Shown here: positions 33,366 through 41,809 of the stretch, one piece after another
Layout of the letters: each line of letters opens with the position of its first letter
Position numbering within the stretch: position 1 is the first letter of the stretch
DNA from: Crateriforma sp964453205
Lineage (GTDB): Bacteria; Planctomycetota; Planctomycetia; Pirellulales; Pirellulaceae
Assembly (NCBI GenBank): GCA_964453205.1
Contig: CAYVRC010000002.1
Coordinates: forward strand, 1-64,000
Direction: 5' to 3'
DNA length: 64,000 nucleotides
Position numbers and translations under genes: made by a program
Notes under the pieces: generated by a model
Told to the model about the DNA's origin: nothing
The model's input: only the letters and a program-made list of their open reading frames with translations
The model's database searches: none

Positions 33366-35183
33366 CTAAGCGGACTTGCCGGAGCGTTTGATGCGGCGAC
33401 GATCGGCTTCGCTGAGAATCGCTTTGCGGAGACGAATGCTGGTCGGCGTCACCTCGACCAACTCGTCGTCCTCGATGTACTCCAGAGCCGATTCCAGTGA
33501 CATGTCGCGTGGGGGTTTCAGGATCACGTTTTCGTCGCTGCCACTGGCCCGCATGTTGGTCAGCTTTTTCTCACGGCAAGGATTGACGGTCATGTCGTTG
33601 TCCCGCGCATTTTCGCCGACGATCATGCCTTCGTAGATGTCCGTGCCCGGTGCGACGAACAGTTCGCTGCGGTCTTGCAGCCCGAACAACGCGAACGGCA
33701 TCGATCTGCCGCTGACCATGGACACCAGCACCCCGTTGCCGCGACGCGGGACGTCGCCTTCGACGGGTTGATAGCTGTCGAACTGATGATGGATGATGGC
33801 GGTGCCGCGGGTCGCGTTGAGCAGGCGTGTTCGCAACCCGATCAAGCCCCGCGAAGGAATCTTGAAGCTCAGCAGACTAAAGTCGCCCCGCTGCTGCATC
33901 ACGTCCAGTTGGCCGCGACGCAGTCCCACCAGTTCCATCACCGGACCCATCGCTTCGGTCGGCACTTCGACCCGCAGGCTTTCATACGGTTCATGTTGCT
34001 TGCCGTCGATCTCTTTGTAGACGACTTGCGGTTTTCCGACGGACAGTTCATAGCCTTCGCGTCGCATCGTTTCGATCAAGATCGCCAAGTGCAATACGCC
34101 GCGTCCGGCGACCGCGTAAGCCTCGGTGCCTTCGATGGGCCGGACCCGAAGGGCGACGTTGCGTTGCAGTTCCTTGTCCAAGCGGGCCTTCAGTTGTCGC
34201 GTCGTCACGTACTTGCCCTCGCGGCCCAGCATCGGTGACGTGTTGACACTGAACACCATCTCGAGGGTCGGTTCGTCGACGCTCAATCGCGGCATGCCTT
34301 CGCCGCCCTCGACCGCCGCGATCGTGTCACCGATTTCGACTTCTTCCAGGCCTTCGATGGCGACGATGTCACCGGCCGACGCGGATTCGGCGGCCGTCCG
34401 GCCGAGTTTGTCAAAGACGTACAAGCCGGAAATTTTGACGTTGGATCGCTTGTCTCTTTGGAACAACGCGATCGTTTGGTTGGCGCGGATGTCACCGGCC
34501 TCGATTCGTCCGATCGCGATGCGGCCGACGTAATCGCTCCAGTCCAGCGTCGTGACCATCATTTGCAGCGGCGCGTCGGCTTTCACCGCCGGCCCCGGCA
34601 CGGCGTCGACCAACAAATCAAGCAGGGCGTGCATGTCTTTGGTGGGCTTGTCCGGCTCGGTCGTCGCGTAACCCTCTTTCGCACTGGCGTAAACGAATGC
34701 CGCGTTGTCCAGTTGGTCTTCGCCGCCGAGTTCGGCCAGCAACTCGAGCGCCTCGTCCAAGGCTTCGTGGGGACGTCCGTCCGGCCGGTCGACCTTGTTG
34801 ACCACGACGATCGGCCGCACGCCGGCTTGCAAAGCTTTTTCCAAAACGAAGCGGGTTTGCGGCATCGGCCCTTCGGCGGCGTCGACCAAAACCAACGCCC
34901 CGTCGGCCATCTTGACGACGCGTTCGACCTCGCCGCCGAAGTCCGCGTGGCCGGGCGTGTCGATCAAGTTGATCTTGGTGTCGCGGTAATGGATGGCGAT
35001 GTTCTTCGACAAAATCGTAATCCCGCGTTCCCGCTCCAAATCGTTGGAGTCGAGGATCCGTTCTCCCTTCAATTCCGAATCGCGGTACTGGCCGCTTTGG
35101 CGCAAAAGACAATCGACCAACGTCGTTTTGCCGTGGTCCACGTGGGCGATGATGACAACGTTACGAATGTCGCTGCGGCGCAA
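33366..35183 (-). CDS. typA: Ribosome-binding GTPase TypA/BipA
   Basis: 605 residues, the usual TypA length. The start appears to be a TTG (35183), because MRRSDIRNVVIIAHVDHGKT gives the normal N-terminus and no ATG lies nearby. G motifs: AHVDHGKTTLVDCL, RGITILSKN (switch I), DTPGHADFGGEVERV, NKVDRPDGRP and SAKEG. EF-G-like domains follow (RGVLHLAILIETMRREGYEL, LSVGKPQVVYKEIDGK), and the C-terminal TypA domain contains GLFGLQDR-like FGLQDRSELFVAPG and NPCREKKLTNMRASGSDENV. It binds the ribosome with GTP and helps subunit assembly, especially at low temperature or under stress. It is monocistronic, with no clear Shine-Dalgarno site. It is divergent from the nqr operon across a 519-bp spacer. 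Confidence 0.95.
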   Translation of the reverse strand: MRRSDIRNVVIIAHVDHGKTTLVDCLLRQSGQYRDSELKGERILDSNDLERERGITILSKNIAIHYRDTKINLIDTPGHADFGGEVERVVKMADGALVLVDAAEGPMPQTRFVLEKALQAGVRPIVVVNKVDRPDGRPHEALDEALELLAELGGEDQLDNAAFVYASAKEGYATTEPDKPTKDMHALLDLLVDAVPGPAVKADAPLQMMVTTLDWSDYVGRIAIGRIEAGDIRANQTIALFQRDKRSNVKISGLYVFDKLGRTAAESASAGDIVAIEGLEEVEIGDTIAAVEGGEGMPRLSVDEPTLEMVFSVNTSPMLGREGKYVTTRQLKARLDKELQRNVALRVRPIEGTEAYAVAGRGVLHLAILIETMRREGYELSVGKPQVVYKEIDGKQHEPYESLRVEVPTEAMGPVMELVGLRRGQLDVMQQRGDFSLLSFKIPSRGLIGLRTRLLNATRGTAIIHHQFDSYQPVEGDVPRRGNGVLVSMVSGRSMPFALFGLQDRSELFVAPGTDIYEGMIVGENARDNDMTVNPCREKKLTNMRASGSDENVILKPPRDMSLESALEYIEDDELVEVTPTSIRLRKAILSEADRRRIKRSGKSA

Positions 35184-35561
35184 GGGTTTCTGCCGGGTGT
35201 GTCGGAAAAGGAGTCAGATGGGCAGCCGAAAAAACGAAGCCTGCCGATGGGAATTCGACGATCAGGGTCGTCGAAGGGTTCGATTCATCGCGAAAGAGTA
35301 AGCCGCAAAAGAAAATACGCTAGCGGTCCGGACGACTTCGCGTCGCCCCTCGGCGATGACTCGATCGGGCCATCACGGCGTCAGCAAAGATCCTTTTCAC
35401 CTTGGACCACGCCTAACGGAAAGCCAACTTGCGCAAACAGCGTGACAAAGTCGAAAGCGTCCGAGCGAACTTTCGCCGGACCGGGACGACGGCCCGCCAC
35501 TGACGGCCGCGGGGATCAAAGAATCTGTCGCCGACCCGGAGCTCTGGCGTTGTCACTTCGG

Positions 35562-35617
35562 GTTCCCTGTGCGATATTCTGTCACAGGGACAGCCCGCAG
35601 CCGTGCGGGCTTTGTTT
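35562..35617 (+). terminator. Double hairpin with T-rich tail upstream of the nqr operon
   Basis: Hairpin 1 pairs TCCCTGTG (35564-35571) with CACAGGGA (35583-35590). Hairpin 2 pairs GCCCGCA (35593-35599) with TGCGGGC (35604-35610) around a 4-base loop and is followed by TTTGTTT (35611-35617), the form of an intrinsic terminator for a rightward transcript. No plus-strand gene lies upstream, so it is either an nqr leader attenuator or the end of an unannotated RNA. A weak promoter-like pair (TTGTCA 35550, TATTCT 35575, spacing 19) sits just before it. The rest of the 519-bp spacer (35184-35702) shows no gene. Confidence 0.6.
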
Positions 35618-35627
35618 CGGACCTACT

Positions 35628-35645
35628 TTGTGAAATGTTTCACAA
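35628..35645. promoter_or_regulatory. Rex-type redox operator upstream of nqrA
   Basis: TTGTGAAATGTTTCACAA is an exact match to the Rex half-sites TTGTGAA and TTCACAA separated by four bases. It lies within a longer perfect palindrome, 35625-35648 (11-2-11). Rex is an NAD(H)-sensing repressor that releases DNA when NADH rises, and it typically controls NADH dehydrogenases, lactate dehydrogenases and terminal oxidases. The site is 58 bp before the nqrA start codon, a plausible place to block transcription. No rex gene is in the window. Confidence 0.8.
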
Positions 35646-35702
35646 AGTTTCTGCGTTTTGATGGGTCGGCGGTGCTCTGCCGGCACGACATTTTTTAGGC
35701 AC

Positions 35703-37058
35703 ATGCAGCCGATGGTAACGATCAAAAAAGGGCTCGATCTCCCGATCACCGGTTCTCCGGAGCAGCGCATCGAGGTGGCCGGCACGGTCTCTCAGGTCGC
35801 CCTGTTGGGCGACGATTACTTCGGGATGAAGCCGACGATGCTAGTCGGCGAAGGGGACGTGGTTCGTTCGGGACAGCCGCTTTTCGAAGACAAAAAGAAT
35901 CCCGGTGTCCTGTTCACTTCGCCGGCCGCGGGCAAGGTCAACAGCGTCATCCGCGGCGCGAAACGCAAGTTCGAGGCGTTGGTGATCGACGTCGAAGGCG
36001 ACGACCGGGTGGAATTTCCCGCGGCCAAGGACGGCAGTCCGTCCTCGCTGGGCCGGGACGGCGTTCGAGACGTTTTGGTGGCAAGTGGGATGTGGACGGC
36101 GATGCGGACGCGGCCCTATGGCAAGGTTCCGCAGCTCGACGCGACGCCGCATTCGATTTTCGTGACCGCGATCGACACGAATCCGCTGGCGGCCGATCCG
36201 TCGGTCGTGGTGGCCGATCGCCGAGATCAATTCACACTCGGCTTGGAGACGATCGCCGAGCTGACCGACGGGAAGGTTTTCGTCTGCAAATCGCCGCAAG
36301 CGGAGATCCCCGGCTCGGCCAACGCCAAGGTTCAGGTCGAGACGTTCGGCGGCCCCCACCCGGCCGGTCTGGTCGGCACTCACATTCACAAGCTGGACCC
36401 GGTCGGCCCGGGCAAGCAAGTTTGGTACCTCGGTTACCAGGATGTGATCGCCATCGGCTCGATGCTGATGACGGGTCAGCTGGATTCGCGGCGGGTGATT
36501 TCCCTGGCCGGCCCGACGGTGAAACAGCCCAGGCTGTTGGAAACGCGTTTGGGGGCGTCGGTGACCGAGCTGGTCGCCGGCGAGACCAAGGACGACGTGA
36601 AATCCCGTGTCGTATCGGGCTCGGTGCTGTGCGGCCGCAGAGCCGACGAACCTCACAACTTTCTCGGCCGCTACCACAACCAGATCTCGGTTTTGCAAGA
36701 GGGTGACGATCGCGAGTTTCTCGGCTGGCAAAAACCCGGTTTTGATAAATACAGCCTGACGCGAGTTTTCGCATCGGCGAGCAGCCCCGCGAAGAAATTC
36801 GACCTGACGACGTCGACCGGCGGCAGCGAGCGAGCCATGGTGCCGCTGGGGACTTACGAGCGGGTCATGCCGCTGGACATCCTGCCGACCCAGTTGCTGC
36901 GAGCGTTGATCGTCCGGGACACCGAACAAGCCCAACAGTTGGGCGTGTTGGAATTGGAAGAAGAAGATTTGGCCCTGTGCACTTTCGTGTGCCCGGGTAA
37001 GTATGAATACGGATCGTTGTTGCGAGAAAATCTGACAACGATCGAACGGGAAGGTTGA
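35703..37058 (+). CDS. nqrA: Na+-translocating NADH:quinone oxidoreductase subunit A
   Basis: 451 residues from ATG 35703 (TTTAGGCAC upstream); an ATG at 35712 is the alternative. The family start VTIKKGLDLPITGSPEQRIE and the biotin/lipoyl-like block GMKPTMLVGEGDVVRSGQPL, FTSPAAGKVNSVIRGAKRKF are present, followed by the Rnf-like middle region with GGPHPAGLVGTHIHKLDPVG. The end contains LCTFVCPGKYEYGSLLRENL. NqrA is the cytoplasmic, cofactor-poor subunit, attached to NqrB and close to the quinone site. First gene of nqrABCDEF-apbE; nqrB follows after 15 bp. It is preceded by a Rex-type operator. Length matches the Vibrio protein (about 446). Confidence 0.97.
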   Translation: MQPMVTIKKGLDLPITGSPEQRIEVAGTVSQVALLGDDYFGMKPTMLVGEGDVVRSGQPLFEDKKNPGVLFTSPAAGKVNSVIRGAKRKFEALVIDVEGDDRVEFPAAKDGSPSSLGRDGVRDVLVASGMWTAMRTRPYGKVPQLDATPHSIFVTAIDTNPLAADPSVVVADRRDQFTLGLETIAELTDGKVFVCKSPQAEIPGSANAKVQVETFGGPHPAGLVGTHIHKLDPVGPGKQVWYLGYQDVIAIGSMLMTGQLDSRRVISLAGPTVKQPRLLETRLGASVTELVAGETKDDVKSRVVSGSVLCGRRADEPHNFLGRYHNQISVLQEGDDREFLGWQKPGFDKYSLTRVFASASSPAKKFDLTTSTGGSERAMVPLGTYERVMPLDILPTQLLRALIVRDTEQAQQLGVLELEEEDLALCTFVCPGKYEYGSLLRENLTTIEREG

Positions 37059-37073
37059 TAGGAACCTGAAATA

Positions 37074-38333
37074 ATGAAACCACTTCGTGACGCACTGGAC
37101 AAAGTGCATCCGTACTTCGCCAAGGGAGGGGTCCTGGAAAAGGGCTACCCCGTTTATGAGGCGCTCGACACGTTCTTGTACACGCCGGGTGAAACCGCCA
37201 AGGGCCTGACGCACGTTCGTGACGGCATCGACCTGAAGCGAATGATGATTACCGTCGTTTTCGCGTTGATCCCGGTGACGTTGTTCGGCATGTGGAACGT
37301 CGGTTATTTGGCCAGCGCCGCGGTGGTGCAGATGACCGAGGCCGGCATCGACATCGACTTCGATTGGCACCACCAGATTTTTCAGGCGATCGGCTTCACT
37401 TACGATCCCGGCGACCACCTCGCCAACTTCATCCTCGGGGCCATTTTCTTCGTGCCGATTTATGCCGTGACGATGTTCGTCGGCGGGCACATCGAACTGA
37501 TCTTCAGCGTGCTCCGCGGGCACGAGATCAACGAGGGTTTCCTGGTCACCGGTTTGCTTTACCCGCTGACTTTGCCGGCGTCGATTCCGCTGTGGCAAGT
37601 CGCCTTGGGGATCGCGTTCGGTGTGATCGTCGCCAAAGAAGTCTTCGGCGGCACCGGACGGAATTTTTTGAACGTCGCTTTGACCAGTCGAGCGTTCCTG
37701 TACTTCGCCTACGCCGGACAAATCAGCGGCGACCGCGTCTGGACGGCAGTCGACGGGTTCAGCGGCGCGACGGCGCTGGGACAAATGGCGATCGCGGAAC
37801 AGGACGCGGTGGGGTCCTTGTCAAGCATTCAATATGTATGGGGAGGCGAAGGGGCGATCACCTGGATGTCGGCGTTCCTCGGAACCATCCAAGGTTGCGT
37901 CGGCGAAACCAGCGCGTTGCTGTGCATCGTCGGCGCCGCGATTTTGATCGGCACGGGGATCGGTTCCTGGAGAATCATGGCCGGCGTGATCGGCGGTGTG
38001 GCCGTCACGGCGACCTTGCTGAACCTGGTCGGCAGCGAGACCAACGCGATGTTCGGCATCCCGTTTTGGTGGCACTTGGTCATCGGCGGCTTGGCGTTCG
38101 GGTTGGTCTACATGGCGACCGATCCGGTCAGTGCCTCGATGACCGAACTGGGCAAGTACGTGTACGGCGGGCTGATCGGGTTCATGACGGTCTTGATCCG
38201 CGTGATCAATCCGGCGTTCCCCGAAGGCATCATGCTGGCCATCCTGTTCGGCAACGTGTTCGCACCGCTGATCGATTACTTCGTCGTCCAACTCAATGTG
38301 ACTCGCAGAAAGGCTCGTTATGCAACGGCGTGA
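37074..38333 (+). CDS. nqrB: Na+-NQR subunit B, FMN-carrying membrane subunit
   Basis: 419 residues, ATG at 37074. About ten membrane helices. The covalent FMN attachment threonine is Thr233 in DGFSGATALGQMA (S-G-A-T motif), the site flavinylated by ApbE. The N-terminal soluble part KPLRDALDKVHPYFAKGGVL and the C-terminal WWHLVIGGLAFGLVYMATDP followed by PVSASMTELGKYVYG are typical. NqrB also binds riboflavin and the quinone, and forms part of the sodium path. Its 3' end overlaps nqrC by 14 bp, so the two are probably coupled in translation. It is slightly longer than gammaproteobacterial NqrB (about 412). Confidence 0.97.
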   Translation: MKPLRDALDKVHPYFAKGGVLEKGYPVYEALDTFLYTPGETAKGLTHVRDGIDLKRMMITVVFALIPVTLFGMWNVGYLASAAVVQMTEAGIDIDFDWHHQIFQAIGFTYDPGDHLANFILGAIFFVPIYAVTMFVGGHIELIFSVLRGHEINEGFLVTGLLYPLTLPASIPLWQVALGIAFGVIVAKEVFGGTGRNFLNVALTSRAFLYFAYAGQISGDRVWTAVDGFSGATALGQMAIAEQDAVGSLSSIQYVWGGEGAITWMSAFLGTIQGCVGETSALLCIVGAAILIGTGIGSWRIMAGVIGGVAVTATLLNLVGSETNAMFGIPFWWHLVIGGLAFGLVYMATDPVSASMTELGKYVYGGLIGFMTVLIRVINPAFPEGIMLAILFGNVFAPLIDYFVVQLNVTRRKARYATA

Positions 38334-39189
38334 TTCTCTCGGCTGGACCATGATGGTCGCCGTCGTCCTGTGTGTGGTTTGTTCGCTGGCCGTCAGTGCC
38401 GCGGCGGTCATCCTGCGTCCCTACCAAGAAGCCAACAAGCGGCTGGATCAACAGAAGAACATTCTGGATGCGGCCGGGCTGGCGATGGGAGAGTTCGGAA
38501 AGCCGGCGAGCGAGCTGAGCAAAGACCAGATCAAGGAACTGTACGGATGGGTCAGCGAGGAGCTGATCAATTTGGAAGACGGGTCTTACAACACGGAGCT
38601 GGATCCGGTGCAGTACGACGCGAGGGAAGCGGCCGAGGATAAGGCTCGTAGCGTGGAGATCGACACCGACGATTACGAGTTGGCCGGGATCGACCGCCGC
38701 GAGAAAGTGGCGAAAGTCTTCTTCGTCAAACGCAAGGGCGGTTCAGCGATCCAGTCCGTCATTTTGCCGGTCTATGGCAAGGGTTTGTGGTCCACGATGT
38801 ACGGTTACTTGGCCTTGAAAAGCGACTTGGAAACGATCCAAGGTTTGACTTTTTACGACCACGGCGAAACCCCGGGGCTGGGGGGCGAAGTCGATAACCC
38901 GGCCTGGAAGGCCCAGTGGGAAGGCAAGCTTCTGTATGACGAGGACGGCACGCCGGTCGCGCGGGTCAGCAAGGGGCCGGCACCTCCGGGGAATCCCTAT
39001 AGCGTCGACGGCCTGTCGGGCGCGACGATTACCAGTAACGGAGTCACCAACTTGATCCAGTACTGGGCCAGCGACGCGGGCTACGGGCCTTTCCTGGCTA
39101 AGTTGCGTGACGAAATCGATGCCGGACCACCCGCGATGGCTCCCGAAGGTGTCAAAACCGGCGAAACCACAGCTCGAAAGGAGGGCTGA
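38320..39189 (+). CDS. nqrC: Na+-NQR subunit C, FMN-carrying periplasmic subunit
   Basis: 289 residues, ATG at 38320 inside the end of nqrB. One N-terminal membrane anchor (WTMMVAVVLCVVCSLAVSAA) precedes a periplasmic domain. The FMN attachment site is Thr236 in VDGLSGATITSNGVTNLIQ. The run-up LWSTMYGYLALKSDLETI and FYDHGETPGLGGEVDNPAW match the FMN-binding domain of NqrC and RnfG. NqrC passes electrons from the NqrD/E iron centre to FMN of NqrB. The C-terminus is longer than usual and ends in a charged tail (GVKTGETTARKEG). nqrD begins 5 bp after its stop. Confidence 0.96.
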   Translation: MQRRDSLGWTMMVAVVLCVVCSLAVSAAAVILRPYQEANKRLDQQKNILDAAGLAMGEFGKPASELSKDQIKELYGWVSEELINLEDGSYNTELDPVQYDAREAAEDKARSVEIDTDDYELAGIDRREKVAKVFFVKRKGGSAIQSVILPVYGKGLWSTMYGYLALKSDLETIQGLTFYDHGETPGLGGEVDNPAWKAQWEGKLLYDEDGTPVARVSKGPAPPGNPYSVDGLSGATITSNGVTNLIQYWASDAGYGPFLAKLRDEIDAGPPAMAPEGVKTGETTARKEG

Positions 39190-39194
39190 TTCAT

Positions 39195-39824
39195 ATGGCT
39201 ACCACCATCAAAGCAAAAGACGCCTTGGTCGGGCCGCTGATCGACAACAACCCGATCGCCTTGCAGATTCTGGGGATCTGCAGCGCCCTGGCCGTGACGA
39301 CCAAAATGGAAACGTCGGTCGTGATGAGCCTGGCCGTGGTCGCGGTCACCGGATTCAGCAACCTGGCCGTCAGTGCGATCCGATCGTTCATTCCCAGTAG
39401 CATCCGGATCATTGTCCAAATGACGGTCATCGCGTCTTTGGTGATCGTCGTGGACCAGTTCCTGAAAGCCTTTCTTTTCGACATCAGCAAACAACTTTCC
39501 GTCTTCGTCGGCTTGATCATCACCAACTGCATCGTGATGGGCCGTGCCGAGGGCTTTGCGATGAAGAATCCTGCGGGGATCAGTTTCTTGGACGGCATCG
39601 GCAACGGCCTGGGCTACGGCTTGGTGCTGGTCGTCGTCGCCTTCTTTCGTGAACTGTTCGGCAGCGGTTCCCTGTTCGGCGTGACGATCTTGGAACTCGA
39701 CCGCAACGGCGGTTGGTACAACCCGAACAACCTGATGCTGCTGCCGCCCAGTGCGTTCTTTTTGATCGGATTCATGATCTGGGTCATCCGAGCGTTTCGA
39801 CCCGAACAGATTGAAGAGGCCTAA
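39195..39824 (+). CDS. nqrD: Na+-NQR subunit D, membrane subunit
   Basis: 209 residues, ATG at 39195. Six membrane helices are predicted by eye (e.g. PIALQILGICSALAVTTKME, MTVIASLVIVVDQFLKAFLF, FFLIGFMIWVIRAFRPEQ). The motif LIITNCIVMGRAEGFAMKN holds the conserved Cys that, with NqrE, ligates the intramembrane iron centre. NqrD and NqrE are inverted-topology homologues. Downstream spacing to nqrE is 5 bp. Size equals the Vibrio subunit (about 210). Confidence 0.96.
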   Translation: MATTIKAKDALVGPLIDNNPIALQILGICSALAVTTKMETSVVMSLAVVAVTGFSNLAVSAIRSFIPSSIRIIVQMTVIASLVIVVDQFLKAFLFDISKQLSVFVGLIITNCIVMGRAEGFAMKNPAGISFLDGIGNGLGYGLVLVVVAFFRELFGSGSLFGVTILELDRNGGWYNPNNLMLLPPSAFFLIGFMIWVIRAFRPEQIEEA

Positions 39825-39829
39825 GAGCA

Positions 39830-40468
39830 ATGGAAAATTACCTAAGCATTTTTCTCAAAGCCGTTTTCGTCGAGAACTTGGCGTTGGCGTTCTTCTTGGG
39901 CATGTGCACGTTTTTGGCGGTCAGTAAGAACGTCAAGACCGCCCTCGGGTTGGGCGTCGCGGTGATCCTGATCGAAGCGATCACGGTGCCCGCCAATCAA
40001 CTGATCTACGCTTTGATGTTGAAGAAGGGGGCGTTGACCTGGATCAACGACCTGGGCGTCAGCACCAGCCAGATCGATTTTGCGACCATCGACCTGACGT
40101 TTCTCTCGTTCATCAGCTACATCGGCGTGATCGCAGCGATGGTTCAGATCCTGGAAATGACGCTCGATCGCTTTTTTCCCGCCTTGTACAACGCGTTGGG
40201 AATTTTCCTGCCCTTGATCACAGTCAATTGCGCGATTCTGGGGGCTTCGTTGTTCATGCAGGAACGCAGCTACGACTTCGCCGAGTCTTGCGTCTACGGA
40301 CTCGGGTGCGGCGTCGGCTGGGCCATCGCGATCGCGGCCTTGGCGGGGATACGTGAGAAAATGAAGTACAGCGACGTTCCACCGCCGCTTCGCGGTTTGG
40401 GCATCACGTTCATTACGGTTGGATTGATGGCCTTGGCGTTCATGTCGTTCAGCGGAATCCAACTTTGA
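39830..40468 (+). CDS. nqrE: Na+-NQR subunit E, membrane subunit
   Basis: 212 residues, ATG at 39830 with AAGAGC just upstream. Start MENYLSIFLKAVFVENLALA is classic NqrE; FFLGMCTFLAVSKNVKTALG and LPLITVNCAILGASLFMQER carry the conserved cysteines (Cys in FFLGMCTF and VNCAIL) that bind iron between NqrD and NqrE. The C-terminus PPPLRGLGITFITVGLMALA followed by FMSFSGIQL is also typical. It takes electrons from the NqrF 2Fe-2S centre and passes them to NqrC FMN. An 83-bp gap separates it from nqrF. Confidence 0.96.
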   Translation: MENYLSIFLKAVFVENLALAFFLGMCTFLAVSKNVKTALGLGVAVILIEAITVPANQLIYALMLKKGALTWINDLGVSTSQIDFATIDLTFLSFISYIGVIAAMVQILEMTLDRFFPALYNALGIFLPLITVNCAILGASLFMQERSYDFAESCVYGLGCGVGWAIAIAALAGIREKMKYSDVPPPLRGLGITFITVGLMALAFMSFSGIQL

Positions 40469-40551
40469 TTCGCGTGTCGCCGGCCTGTCACGGCGTGACG
40501 ACGTTTGATTGATTTACGGATTGATTCCTCAACCTTTTCGAGTTTGTTTCG

Positions 40552-41772
40552 ATGACAATTCTGTTCGGCGTCGCGATGTTCACTTTCGTCGTGGTCGCAT
40601 TGGTGGCTTTGATTTTGGTGGCGAAAAGCCAGTTGGTCGCTTCGGGCCCCGTGAAGATCACCATCAATCACCAGAAGGAAATCGAGGTGCCCGCGGGCGG
40701 GAAACTGCTCGGGGCGTTGGCCGACGCCGGGATCTTCGTTTCCAGCGCCTGCGGCGGTGGCGGAACCTGTGCCCAGTGCAAAGTCAAGATTCACGAAGGC
40801 GGCGGTGAGATCCTTGCCACCGAAAAGGGGCACATCAGCAACCGCGAGGCAAAGGAAGGTGAGCGACTGAGTTGTCAAGTCGCGGTCAAACAAGACATGG
40901 ACGTCGAAGTGCCCGCGGAAGCCTTCGAAACCAAGAAATGGGAATGCACGGTTCGCAGCAATCACAACGTCGCGACCTTCATCAAGGAATTCGTGTTGGA
41001 GTTGCCCGAGGGCGAAGAAGTCGATTTCCGCGCCGGCGGCTACATCCAAATCGAATGCCCGCCGCACGTCGCCGAGTATAAGAGTTTTGAAATCGAAGAA
41101 GAGTATCACCCGGACTGGGACAAGTTCAACGTTTGGCGATACGTTTCGAAAGTCGATGAATCGGTCGTGCGAGCTTATTCGATGGCAAATTACCCGGGCG
41201 AAAAAGGCATCATCATGCTGAACGTGCGGGTCGCCACGCCGCCGCCCCGTGGTCCCGAAGGCATCCCGCCGGGGAAAATGAGTAGCTACATTTTCAGCCT
41301 CAAGCCGGGCGACAAGGTGACGATCAGCGGGCCCTACGGCGAATTCTTCATCAAGGATTCGAAATCCGAAATGGTCTACATCGGGGGCGGTGCCGGCATG
41401 GCTCCGCTGCGAAGTCACATCTTTGAATTGTTCAAACGTCAAAAGACCGAACGCAAGGTGTCTTATTGGTACGGCGGACGCAGCATGCGGGAACTGTTCT
41501 ACATCGAACACTTCCGTGAGATCGAAAAGGAATTCCCCAACTTCCAGTTCAACATCGCGTTGTCCGAACCGGCGCCCGAGGACAACTGGACCGGATACAA
41601 AGGCTTCATCCACCAGGTGTTGCTCGAAAATTATCTGTCCAAGCATCCGGCTCCCGAGGACATCGAGTACTACATTTGTGGGCCGCCGATGATGAACCAG
41701 GCGGTCTTCAAAATGTTGGACGACCTGGGCGTCGAACCGGAAAACATCGCCTATGACGATTTCGGCGGCTGA
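40552..41772 (+). CDS. nqrF: Na+-NQR subunit F, NADH-oxidising flavoprotein
   Basis: 406 residues, ATG at 40552. An N-terminal helix (LFGVAMFTFVVVALVALILV) anchors the protein. The plant-type 2Fe-2S domain uses Cys67, Cys73 and Cys76 (SSACGGGGTCAQCKVKI) with Cys108 (RLSCQVAV). The FAD site is in RAYSMANYPGEKG and GKMSSYIFSLKPGD, and the NADH site in MVYIGGGAGMAPLRSHIFEL and ICGPPMMNQAVFKMLDDLGV. It oxidises NADH on the cytoplasmic side and feeds the sodium pump. An 83-bp spacer after nqrE may contain an internal processing or promoter site. apbE follows after 37 bp. Confidence 0.97.
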   Translation: MTILFGVAMFTFVVVALVALILVAKSQLVASGPVKITINHQKEIEVPAGGKLLGALADAGIFVSSACGGGGTCAQCKVKIHEGGGEILATEKGHISNREAKEGERLSCQVAVKQDMDVEVPAEAFETKKWECTVRSNHNVATFIKEFVLELPEGEEVDFRAGGYIQIECPPHVAEYKSFEIEEEYHPDWDKFNVWRYVSKVDESVVRAYSMANYPGEKGIIMLNVRVATPPPRGPEGIPPGKMSSYIFSLKPGDKVTISGPYGEFFIKDSKSEMVYIGGGAGMAPLRSHIFELFKRQKTERKVSYWYGGRSMRELFYIEHFREIEKEFPNFQFNIALSEPAPEDNWTGYKGFIHQVLLENYLSKHPAPEDIEYYICGPPMMNQAVFKMLDDLGVEPENIAYDDFGG

Positions 41773-41809
41773 TCCCGAACCGTCAACCGCCTTTGTGCGA
41801 AGAATTTTT

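Noticed and set aside
35593..35617. Hairpin as a terminator for typA
   Set aside because: typA is transcribed leftward from 35183, away from this site, and the T-tract lies on the opposite strand.
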